This document shows positions 1 to 6,345 of a stretch of DNA of 8,045 nucleotides, piece by piece. The translations under genes and the position numbers were made by a program. Every line of letters begins with the position of its first letter. The stretch's first letter is position 1. The DNA comes from Acidobacteriota bacterium (GTDB lineage: Bacteria > Acidobacteriota > Terriglobia > Terriglobales > Acidobacteriaceae). The notes beneath the pieces are model-generated. The model worked only from the letters and a program-made list of their open reading frames with translations. It was not told the DNA's origin and ran no database searches. The stretch is from contig JAJXXG010000479.1 in NCBI GenBank assembly GCA_021781255.1, positions 1-8,045 of the forward strand. Reading direction: 5' to 3'.

Positions 1-1337
1 GCTTCATGAGCGGCGCTGCGGCGCTGGGGCATCCGAAGAGTCCGGTGGGCGAGATTTTCGACCAGATGGCCAAGTTCTCAGGGTACGGGTTCAACAAATC
101 GCACTCGGCGGCATACGCGCTGGTGGCGTATCAGACGGCATACCTGAAGACGCACTATCCGGTGGAATTCATGGCGGCGCTGCTGACTTCGGAAACATCG
201 AAGCCGGAGAATGTGGTGAAGTACATCGGCGAGTGCCGCGAGATGGGCATTGCAGTGGAGCCGCCCGACGTGCAGGTCTCCGGGGCGCAGTTCACGCCGC
301 ATGGCGCGGCGATTCGCTTCGGCCTTGCGGCAGTCAAAAATGTTGGCGGCAATGCGATTGAGTCCATCATCAAGGCGCGTGAGGAGGCCGGGGGCCGTTT
401 CACCAGCTTCTGGGAATTCTGCGAGAAGGTCGATCTTCGAGTGATGAACAAGCGCGTGATTGAGTCGCTCATCAAGGCGGGCGCGCTGGATACGCTTGGC
501 AAGCGCGGGCAGCTGATGAACGTGGTGGACAAGGCGATAGAACGCGCGCAAAAGGCGCAGCGCGACGCTGCGCAGGGACAGACGGGGCTCTTTGGCTTGT
601 TCAACGAAGAGCCTGCGCACGGCCGCACCGGCGACGACCTGCCGCGCGTTGCCGATTGGGAGGAGACCGAGAGGCTGGCCAATGAGAAAGAAGTGCTGGG
701 CTTTTTCGTCTCCGGTCATCCGCTGGACAAATACGCCGAGAAACTGCGCAATCTGCCGGGAGTGATTACGGTCGCAGAGGCACTGGAGCGCAAGCCGCCG
801 GAGCGCCGCTGGGGCTCGCAGTCCGATCCCGCGGACGAGATCCAGGTGGCCGGCATGATTCAAGGTCTGCGCGTGCAGAAAAGCAAGCGCGACCAGAAGC
901 TCTACGCGCAGGGGGCGCTGGAAGATGCCAGCGGCAAGATTGATTTGATCTGCTTCTCGCGCGATTACGAGCGGCTTGCGGGCCAGCTCAAGATCGAAGC
1001 GCCGGTGCTGATTCGCGGCATGCTGATGGGCGAAGAAGACTCCGCGCCCAAGATCTCCATCAGCGCAATTCAGGCTCTTGAAGACGTGCAGGTCAAGCTG
1101 CCGAGCGGCGTGCGCATCCGCATCAACCTCGACCGCGCCAGCGAGGAGATGTTTGCCGCCCTCAAGATCGCTGCCGATGCCGCACCAGGGCCCGGCAAGG
1201 TTATGCTGCACCTTGAGAAGAAAGGTGAATACGCGGTCATACTGGAGCCGGAGCAGATGAACGTAGCTGCTGATCGCGGCTGGATGGAGCGCGTGGAAGA
1301 GCTTGTGGGGAAGGGAACTGTGCAGGCCGTCGGCTAG
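1..1337 (+). CDS. dnaE: DNA polymerase III alpha subunit, C-terminal part (5' end outside window)
   Basis: This is the replicative DNA polymerase catalytic subunit, acting in the cytoplasmic replisome. Only the last ~444 residues are present. The reading frame is open to the left edge, so the ATG at 6 is internal. The conserved block GYGFNKSHSAAYALVAYQT (about residues 27-45 counted from that Met) is diagnostic of bacterial DnaE. Residues ~68-170 match the tandem helix-hairpin-helix region, including GLAAVKNVG and VIESLIKAGALD. A clamp-binding pentapeptide QTGLF lies at 192-196. An OB-fold follows at ~278-357, then a C-terminal domain at ~366-443 in the position of the tau-binding domain. The catalytic aspartates of the palm lie upstream of the window. 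The order is typical DnaE1 and I see no frameshift. The stop is TAG at 1335-1337. It converges on rhaB with 7 bp between the stops. Confidence 0.96.
   Translation, partial: FMSGAAALGHPKSPVGEIFDQMAKFSGYGFNKSHSAAYALVAYQTAYLKTHYPVEFMAALLTSETSKPENVVKYIGECREMGIAVEPPDVQVSGAQFTPHGAAIRFGLAAVKNVGGNAIESIIKAREEAGGRFTSFWEFCEKVDLRVMNKRVIESLIKAGALDTLGKRGQLMNVVDKAIERAQKAQRDAAQGQTGLFGLFNEEPAHGRTGDDLPRVADWEETERLANEKEVLGFFVSGHPLDKYAEKLRNLPGVITVAEALERKPPERRWGSQSDPADEIQVAGMIQGLRVQKSKRDQKLYAQGALEDASGKIDLICFSRDYERLAGQLKIEAPVLIRGMLMGEEDSAPKISISAIQALEDVQVKLPSGVRIRINLDRASEEMFAALKIAADAAPGPGKVMLHLEKKGEYAVILEPEQMNVAADRGWMERVEELVGKGTVQAVG
579..593 (+). other. beta-clamp-binding motif QTGLF within dnaE
   Basis: These codons encode Gln-Thr-Gly-Leu-Phe, followed by Gly-Leu-Phe. 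The pentapeptide fits the QxxLF-type sliding-clamp motif and lies between the helix-hairpin-helix region and the OB-fold, the same place as the internal clamp motif of Escherichia coli alpha. The function is inferred from position and consensus. Confidence 0.6.
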
Positions 1338-1344
1338 TCTTGCG

Positions 1345-2784
1345 TTACGAAATGCACAACTGCGCAGCCCACGTGCGTACGGCCTCGATGCTGAGAGCCT
1401 TGCCGCCTGGAGTGCTTGCCGCCAACTGCACCGCGAAGTTGCCAATTGTTGAGCTTTCAGCCTGGCCTGCTTCGACAGGCAGGCCGGTGCGCTGCGCGGT
1501 CAGCTGTGTCAGCAGCTTGTTGCGGCTGCCTCCGCCCAGCACGTGGACACGGTCGAGTTTGCTCTCCAGCATCTGCTCCAGATGCGCGAGCGCGGAGGCG
1601 TAGCGACTGGCCAGGCTCTCAAAGATGACGCGCGCAAACACCGGCTCGTTGCCTGCCACATCGGGAATCGTATCGAAACCGCGCAGGCTCAACTCGCGGT
1701 TGATGCGCTCTGGCATCTCGCTGTCGAGCAGGAGAGGCTCAGCATCCACATCAATCACCCCGGGAGTCTTGCAGGCAGCCGCTCTTTGGACGAGTTCTTC
1801 GATGGTCCAGTGGCGTCCCTGCGCAGCCCAGGCATCCATGCACTGCTTCATCAGCCACATGCCATTTACGTTGGTGTGGAAGCAGAATCCGCCTGCAGCC
1901 GCGCCCTGATTTGTGTACCGCGCCGCCAGCGCTTCAATGCGCGTGATGGGCTTCTGCACCAGCGTGCCCACCAGCGACCATGTGCCAGAGCAGATGTAGG
2001 CAGTCGATTTCATGCTTACCGGAATGCCGGCGATGGCCGATGCCGTGTCGTGGCAGGCTGGCGCAATCAGTTTCGTGGCGCGAAAAGCATCCAGCGCAGC
2101 CAGGGGTCCCTGCATGCGGCCCACCACGGTCCCCGCGGGCACGATGGGCGGAGCGGCTTCAATGGCCAGCCCAAGGCGTTCGAAGAGCGCATGAGACCAG
2201 TCTCCGGTTTCAATGTCAACGAGTCCCGTGTGCGTGGCGTTGGTGTATTCTGCCACGCGCCGCCCTCCCAGCCAATAGAGCACGTACTCCGGCAAACAGG
2301 CCCATGGCGCATGCGCGTCAATCCCGCATGCGGGGTCGGCCAGCAATTGATAAAGAGTGTTGATGCGCAGCGGCTGTGCGCCGGTAATGCAGAAAAGCTC
2401 TTCCGGCGGCGCGATTCTATCCGCTGCATCCTTGCTGGCGATGGTGCGTTCATCGCGATAGCAGAACGGCTCGTCAAGCGGCTTTCCATCCGCGCCAAGG
2501 CGAACATAGTCCACCGCCCAGCCATCCACGGCAATCGAGGCAATGCCCTCGGGCGCGTGTTGCGCCGCCTTGCGCAGACCTTCTTCAAGGCCGCTGAGGA
2601 TTGTCACCAACGGCCAACGAAGTGAGTTGCCCCGATGCACTGGGCCGTTTGGAAAGCGATGAACCAGTTCAATCGACGGAACGCCACTGCGCCAGCGGAG
2701 CAGGGAAACGCGACAGCTTTCCGCTCCCAGGTCGATGGCGACGCGCGCCGTGCTTTCCGCAGGCCAATCTTCTTGCGAGCTCAC
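1345..2784 (-). CDS. rhaB: L-rhamnulokinase (FGGY-family sugar kinase)
   Basis: Phosphorylates L-rhamnulose with ATP to L-rhamnulose-1-phosphate, the second step of rhamnose catabolism in the cytoplasm. From the chosen start it is 479 aa, close to the ~489 aa of E. coli RhaB. The N-terminal phosphate-binding segment is VAIDLGAESCRVSLL (15-29, Asp18). AVDGWAVDY (85-93), the CYRDERT segment (108-114) and INTLYQLL (141-148) are rhamnulokinase-like. HDTASA (245-250) carries the probable catalytic base Asp246. ICSGTWSLVGT (264-274) and the GGGSRN adenosine-site motif (417-422) complete the fold. The start is GTG at 2784-2782, overlapping the rhaEW stop as GTGA, with GGAGG 10 nt upstream. An in-frame extension to 2883 only reads the rhaEW end out of frame and has no kinase similarity. 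Translational coupling to rhaEW is likely. The stop is TAA at 1345-1347. Confidence 0.93.
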   Translation of the reverse strand: MSSQEDWPAESTARVAIDLGAESCRVSLLRWRSGVPSIELVHRFPNGPVHRGNSLRWPLVTILSGLEEGLRKAAQHAPEGIASIAVDGWAVDYVRLGADGKPLDEPFCYRDERTIASKDAADRIAPPEELFCITGAQPLRINTLYQLLADPACGIDAHAPWACLPEYVLYWLGGRRVAEYTNATHTGLVDIETGDWSHALFERLGLAIEAAPPIVPAGTVVGRMQGPLAALDAFRATKLIAPACHDTASAIAGIPVSMKSTAYICSGTWSLVGTLVQKPITRIEALAARYTNQGAAAGGFCFHTNVNGMWLMKQCMDAWAAQGRHWTIEELVQRAAACKTPGVIDVDAEPLLLDSEMPERINRELSLRGFDTIPDVAGNEPVFARVIFESLASRYASALAHLEQMLESKLDRVHVLGGGSRNKLLTQLTAQRTGLPVEAGQAESSTIGNFAVQLAASTPGGKALSIEAVRTWAAQLCIS

Positions 2785-5000
2785 CGCAGAAACGCCTCCG
2801 TGAGACCGCCATCCACCGGAATCAGGTGGCCTGAGGTGCAGCGCGCCTTCGGGCTGGCCAGAAAGAGAATGGCTTCGGCGCAATCCGATGGGTCAATCGG
2901 CTGATGCGTCAGGGTGCGCTTGGCATAGAAGCCGGCGAGCAGTCCGCGCAGTTCCTCGTCGCTCAGCGACTCTTCAAACGGAATGTTGTACTTCGTCAGC
3001 GACGCGCGGACCCGGTCGCGCGGGAACATCGTCGAGCCCTTCACTACGGTCGCCGGGCTGATGCCGTTCACACGCACGCGCGGCGACAGAGCCACGGCCA
3101 GTTCGCGCACCAGGTGCGAAAGCGCCGCCTTGCTCACGTCGTATGCTTCGCTGCCGCGCTTGGCGACAACAGCGTTGGCCGAACTCGTCAGCACTATCGA
3201 GCCGTCGAGACCCTGTTCGTTGAACAGCTTGCCTGACTCATCGGCCAGCAGGTAATTTGCGGTCACGTTCACATCGAGCGTGGTGGCCCACATCGCATCG
3301 CTGATCACGCCATCGGGGGAAGAAGGGAACAGAGCGGCCGTGTTAATGAGAATATCCACTCCGCCAAACGCGGCGACCGTGGCCGTGAGCGCCTTGCCAA
3401 TGGCCTCGCGGTTGCGGATGTCCACGGGCGTCATGCCCACGAATTCCTTCGATGTAACACTCTTCAGTTCATCGGCTACGCGGGCCGCTGCTGCTTCATC
3501 GCGGTCGGCCACCATCACGTGCGCGCCTCGCGCCGCGGCCAGCAGGGCCACTTCGCGGCCAATGCCGCTGCCGCCTCCCACCACGAGAGCGATGCGGCGG
3601 CTCAGTTCCTTCTCCGCGGGCTGGCGACGAAGCTTCGCCTCTTCCAGCGCCCAGTATTCAATGCGAAACGCCTCAAGCGCAGGCAGCGCAACGTAGTTGG
3701 TAAAGATCTTGAAACTGGCTGGGTCAACGCCCTCTCCGCATTGCGGAACCGTGCCCTTCACCTCGCCCTCGCCCAGCAGGCTTGCGCCTTCCATCACGTG
3801 AATGGCGTTCGTATAAAACTCGCCGGTGATGCGCGCTTCAGTTTTGTTCTTGCCAAAGCTGAACATGCCGAGCCCCTGAATCAGCACAACCGTCGGGCTG
3901 GCGTCGCGCAGCGCGGGCGACTCCGGTGTGGCGAAGGAGTGGTAGTAGGCGCGGTACTGTTCGCGGTATTCGTTGAGCGATTGATCAATCTGCTTCTTCA
4001 GTTCGTCCATGTTCGCGCCCGCTGCCCAGGGCACAAACAGCGGCCGAATTTTGGTGCGGATAAAGTGATCCGGACAGCTGGTTCCCAGGAACGCAAGCTC
4101 TTTGGCGTGCTTCGAGTTCACAAACTGCAGCACGTCCGAGGCGTCAGTGAAGCTCGCAATCCAGCGGTTTTGCGCGCTCACCTTGCCGCGGAGAAAGGGC
4201 GCAACCTGCACGGCCAGATCCTTGCGATCCGCGCGCGCAGGAACTATCTCGCCTCCAAAGCGCACCGGTCCCCTGGCAATGCCGTGCCGCTCAATGAACT
4301 GGCCAATCTGGTCAATCACCGTGAGCGTGCTCACGTAACACTCGCGCTGCGTCTGCCCCCAGGTAAAGAGCCCGTGTCCGCCCAGCACGATGCCATCACA
4401 GTCTGGATTTTCGGCGACGGCCCGCTTCATCATCATCGCGAGTTCAAAGCCGGGGCGCTGCCACGGGACCCATATGAGTTTGTGGCCAAACTCGCGGTTG
4501 AACTCCTCCATCTTGGCTTTGCCGTTGGCTGAGGCTGCCAGCGCAATACCCCAGTCCGGGTGCAGGTGATCGACGTGCGGGAAGGGAAGAAAGCCATGCA
4601 GCGGCGTGTCAATGGATGCGGCCACGGGATTGTTGCGGAAGGTGCACAGCGAATACATCGCCACCATGTCGTCTTCCGCGTCCACGCCGCTGTAGCTGCG
4701 TTCAAGAGCCAGCAATTTCTGCTGGAAGAGTGTGGCGAAGCCGGCTCGCTTCATGCTGCCCAGGTCGCCTCCGGAGCCCTTCACCCAGAGCACCTCGACA
4801 GGTTCGCCCGTCAGCGGATCGGTTTCCGTGATCTTTGAGCTGGTGTTGCCGCCAGCAAAGTTCGTGATGCGCAGGTCCGAACCCAGCAGGTTGGAGCGAT
4901 AGCGCAACAGTTCCGGTTCGTCGAGCGTCGCGGCAATGCTGGGGTCCCAGCGGTCTTCAAGGAACTTGAGGGAGGGCGAAGCGAGTGTTGCCTGAGTCAT
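2781..5000 (-). CDS. rhaEW: Bifunctional rhamnulose-1-phosphate aldolase / L-lactaldehyde dehydrogenase (aldolase-SDR fusion)
   Basis: Cleaves L-rhamnulose-1-phosphate to dihydroxyacetone phosphate and L-lactaldehyde, then probably oxidises the lactaldehyde to L-lactate with NAD. The family is the known RhaD aldolase/short-chain dehydrogenase fusion (RhaEW type). The protein is 739 aa. Residues ~25-430 form a class II aldolase/adducin domain: FAGGNTSSK (48-56), KGSGGDLG (74-81), zinc-ligand region HVDHLHPDWG (142-151, His145/His147) and GGHGLFTWG (207-215, His209). Residues ~468-736 form a Rossmann short-chain dehydrogenase: GGGSGIG (475-481), Asp499 after beta-2 suggesting NAD preference, NTAA (553-556) where NNAG is usual, Ser606/Ser607 and YDVSK (Tyr620, Lys624). 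The ATG at 5000 has GGTGG 5 nt upstream. A TTG at 5033 has no ribosome site and was not used. The stop TGA overlaps the rhaB start. The dehydrogenase direction and substrate are inferred from the family. Confidence 0.94.
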   Translation of the reverse strand: MTQATLASPSLKFLEDRWDPSIAATLDEPELLRYRSNLLGSDLRITNFAGGNTSSKITETDPLTGEPVEVLWVKGSGGDLGSMKRAGFATLFQQKLLALERSYSGVDAEDDMVAMYSLCTFRNNPVAASIDTPLHGFLPFPHVDHLHPDWGIALAASANGKAKMEEFNREFGHKLIWVPWQRPGFELAMMMKRAVAENPDCDGIVLGGHGLFTWGQTQRECYVSTLTVIDQIGQFIERHGIARGPVRFGGEIVPARADRKDLAVQVAPFLRGKVSAQNRWIASFTDASDVLQFVNSKHAKELAFLGTSCPDHFIRTKIRPLFVPWAAGANMDELKKQIDQSLNEYREQYRAYYHSFATPESPALRDASPTVVLIQGLGMFSFGKNKTEARITGEFYTNAIHVMEGASLLGEGEVKGTVPQCGEGVDPASFKIFTNYVALPALEAFRIEYWALEEAKLRRQPAEKELSRRIALVVGGGSGIGREVALLAAARGAHVMVADRDEAAAARVADELKSVTSKEFVGMTPVDIRNREAIGKALTATVAAFGGVDILINTAALFPSSPDGVISDAMWATTLDVNVTANYLLADESGKLFNEQGLDGSIVLTSSANAVVAKRGSEAYDVSKAALSHLVRELAVALSPRVRVNGISPATVVKGSTMFPRDRVRASLTKYNIPFEESLSDEELRGLLAGFYAKRTLTHQPIDPSDCAEAILFLASPKARCTSGHLIPVDGGLTEAFLR
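2795..2799 (-). promoter_or_regulatory. Ribosome binding site deciding the rhaB GTG start
   Basis: On the minus strand GGAGG lies inside the last codons of rhaEW, 10 nt before the GTG at 2784. Spacing is slightly long but usable. Together with the GTGA overlap it supports re-initiation or coupled translation rather than the longer in-frame start at 2883. Confidence 0.55.
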
Positions 5001-5156
5001 AGAAACCACCGTGCGGGGAGATTCAAGGGTCAACAGAACGATACCACATCATAATCAATAGAAAAAGTATTCCGTATTTGAATCATTGAACGGCCGGTCT
5101 CGCAACTATTTAATCCCCCATGCGCTCGGCAATCCGGCTGGCGCGGCAGAAGGAAA
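5001..5156 (-). promoter_or_regulatory. Regulator-rhaEW intergenic region with probable rhaEW promoter/operator
   Basis: This 156-bp gap has a clear AT-rich core at about 5040-5095 within GC-rich surroundings. On the minus strand TATGAT (5053-5048) matches five of six bases of a -10 box and is 47 nt before the rhaEW ATG. No good -35 stands 17 bp upstream (TACGGA), as in activator-dependent promoters. The -35 area holds repeated short motifs on the plus strand: GTATT at 5067-5071 and 5074-5078, TTGAA at 5078-5082 and 5086-5090, and an ATTC/GAAT inverted pair (5069-5072, 5080-5083). These are candidate binding sequences. I see no convincing rho-independent terminator after the regulator, so read-through is also possible. 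Confidence 0.4.
5006..5010 (-). promoter_or_regulatory. Ribosome binding site of rhaEW
   Basis: GGTGG on the minus strand is 5 nt before the ATG at 5000. It is an imperfect Shine-Dalgarno match, but it is the only one near either candidate start and it favours the ATG over the TTG at 5033. Confidence 0.45.
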
Positions 5157-6269
5157 CTACTCCTCCTTTGCCTGGTCCGCGCTGCCGTCGAGGTTATCCG
5201 GCGTCACCACGCGGTGGCGCACATAGTTGTACGGGGGCACTGTGTAGCCGCGCAGCAGGGCAATTCCAAGCTGGATGAGCCGGGGTCCGTAGCTTTCCGC
5301 CTCGTGCGAGATGGAGCCGACAATTGCGCTCTTGCCTGTTCGCATTTCCTCGAGCACCTCAGGAATGCAATCCTGGCCGGCGATGGCAAATTCCTCTTCC
5401 TGGCCTGCCGTGCGCGCGGCGTCCAGCACGCCCAGCGCGCTCGAATCCGTCGCGGCGGCCACCAGAATGTGCTGGCCCTTGCGGCGATCGCGCAGGAAGT
5501 CGGTAACGGCCTGGCGGCTTGGCTCGCGCATGCCTCTGCCCTCCAGGCGCACATAGCGGTCCGCCGGCAGATCCTTGAGCCGTTCACGAATCCCTTCAAA
5601 CGCTCCGGTGATGCGGCTCTGCACGAAGTTGCCTGCCTCGGAGAATCCCACGCCAAGCACCCAGTCCACTTTGCCCTTCCACTTCCGCAGCGCGTACTGG
5701 CCCAGCAGGGAACCGGCCTCAAAGCCCACTTCGAAGTTGTCCACGCCAAAGTAGGTGGCATTAGGGTGAGGCACGTCGATGGCTACCAGCGGAATGTCAG
5801 CTTTCTTGAAAATGTTGGCCACGTGCGGCGCCACATGTTCTTCCACCTGAAACTCAAGCACCAGGTCAACGTGCTTCTTCACCAGTTCGTGGGCATTCTG
5901 GATGGCGACGTCGGGGTCCTGGCGATTGTCGAGCGTCAGCAGTTCCACGCCCGCCGCCGCGGCTGCCGCGGTCACGCTCTGCGCCACCGCATCGGAGAAC
6001 GGCATGTCCGCGCTTTGTACCGCAAAGCCGAATCGCAGCCGCCGCGGGCGCGATACCAGCCGGTACTGCCCATCCTGCGACTGGGCTACATAGCCGCGGT
6101 GAACCAGCGTCTTCAAAATGCGATAGACGCTGGTCTTGGAAATGTGCGTTTTCTGAAAGACGTCTTCGAGCGTGACCGGGGCGTTGTTCTGCTCCAGCAA
6201 TTCGAGCACGTCGAGGGCCTTTGAAAGAATTGGAATCAGGTAGAGCCGCTTGATCTTCGCTTTACGCAA
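5157..6269 (-). CDS. Transcription regulator: IclR-type winged helix fused to periplasmic-binding-protein-like sugar sensor
   Basis: Likely a cytoplasmic sugar-responsive regulator of the surrounding rhamnose genes. The protein is 370 aa. Residues ~10-73 are an IclR-type winged helix: LIPILSKALDVLELLEQN, then the recognition-helix region ISKTSVYRILKTLVHRGYV, then the wing DGQYRLV. Residues ~78-356 resemble the sugar-binding type 1 periplasmic fold also used by LacI regulators: FSDAVAQSV, the Asp/Gln-rich stretch DNRQDPDVAIQNAHELV, LVAIDVPHPNATYFGVDN, and AAATDSSALGVLDAARTAG. There is no signal peptide or membrane segment, so it is a sensor rather than a transport component. The usual IclR effector domain is absent. 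The start is TTG at 6269: AGGGAGA sits 7 nt upstream, an in-frame TGA lies shortly before, and no in-frame ATG exists nearby. The rhamnose ligand and autoregulation are inferred from position. Confidence 0.85.
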   Translation of the reverse strand: MRKAKIKRLYLIPILSKALDVLELLEQNNAPVTLEDVFQKTHISKTSVYRILKTLVHRGYVAQSQDGQYRLVSRPRRLRFGFAVQSADMPFSDAVAQSVTAAAAAAGVELLTLDNRQDPDVAIQNAHELVKKHVDLVLEFQVEEHVAPHVANIFKKADIPLVAIDVPHPNATYFGVDNFEVGFEAGSLLGQYALRKWKGKVDWVLGVGFSEAGNFVQSRITGAFEGIRERLKDLPADRYVRLEGRGMREPSRQAVTDFLRDRRKGQHILVAAATDSSALGVLDAARTAGQEEEFAIAGQDCIPEVLEEMRTGKSAIVGSISHEAESYGPRLIQLGIALLRGYTVPPYNYVRHRVVTPDNLDGSADQAKEE

Positions 6270-6276
6270 CCGTTCG

Positions 6277-6283
6277 TCTCCCT
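6277..6283 (-). promoter_or_regulatory. Ribosome binding site supporting the TTG start of the regulator
   Basis: AGGGAGA on the minus strand is 7 nt before the TTG at 6269. Good sequence and spacing make the rare start credible. An ATG at 6297 is out of frame and opens only an 11-codon frame ending near the TTG. Confidence 0.6.
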
Positions 6284-6290
6284 GGGTGCT

Positions 6291-6306
6291 GTTTCATTAC
6301 CGAAAC
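6291..6306. promoter_or_regulatory. Candidate operator, inverted repeat GTTTC-N6-GAAAC
   Basis: A perfect 5-bp-arm dyad reads GTTTCATTACCGAAAC on the plus strand and GTTTCGGTAATGAAAC on the minus strand. It lies 21-37 bp before the regulator's TTG start. Pseudo-palindromes of about 14-17 bp with GTTTC/GAAAC-like arms are known for IclR-family proteins such as KdgR. Position suggests autoregulation and perhaps control of read-through from rhaI. I found no second close copy in the window. Confidence 0.45.
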
Positions 6307-6325
6307 GCTGCGCATCAAGCATAAC

Positions 6326-6345
6326 CTGTTTTACGCGTAACTGTT
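6326..6345. repeat. Palindrome TTACGCGTAA flanked by direct repeats CTGTT
   Basis: A perfect 10-bp palindrome (6331-6340) is bounded on both sides by CTGTT (6326-6330 and 6341-6345). It covers the rhaI stop codon and the last rhaI codons. It might be a protein-binding site ahead of the regulator gene or a coincidence. It lacks a T-tract on the minus strand, so it is not a standard terminator. Confidence 0.3.

Noticed and set aside
78..1445. 455-codon open frame antisense to dnaE
   Set aside because: It mirrors dnaE over its whole length, shows no recognisable domain and has the composition of a GC-rich shadow frame.
1464..1485. Hairpin GGCCTGC-N8-GCAGGCC near the 3' end of rhaB as a terminator
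   Set aside because: It lies within conserved rhaB coding sequence (the GLPVEAGQA region) and has no T-tract on either strand.
1543..2625. Long plus-strand open frame (360 codons) opposite rhaB
   Set aside because: Shadow of rhaB codon structure; no recognisable protein and no ribosome site.
3519..4532. 337-codon plus-strand open frame opposite rhaEW
   Set aside because: Antisense to a clear enzyme, no family features, explained by codon bias.
5214..6224. 336-codon plus-strand open frame opposite the regulator
   Set aside because: Antisense shadow lying inside the regulator gene, no recognisable domain.
6264..6297. 11-codon upstream frame from ATG at 6297 ending across the regulator start
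   Set aside because: No ribosome site was evident for it and it is short enough to arise by chance; the TTG start has a good ribosome site.
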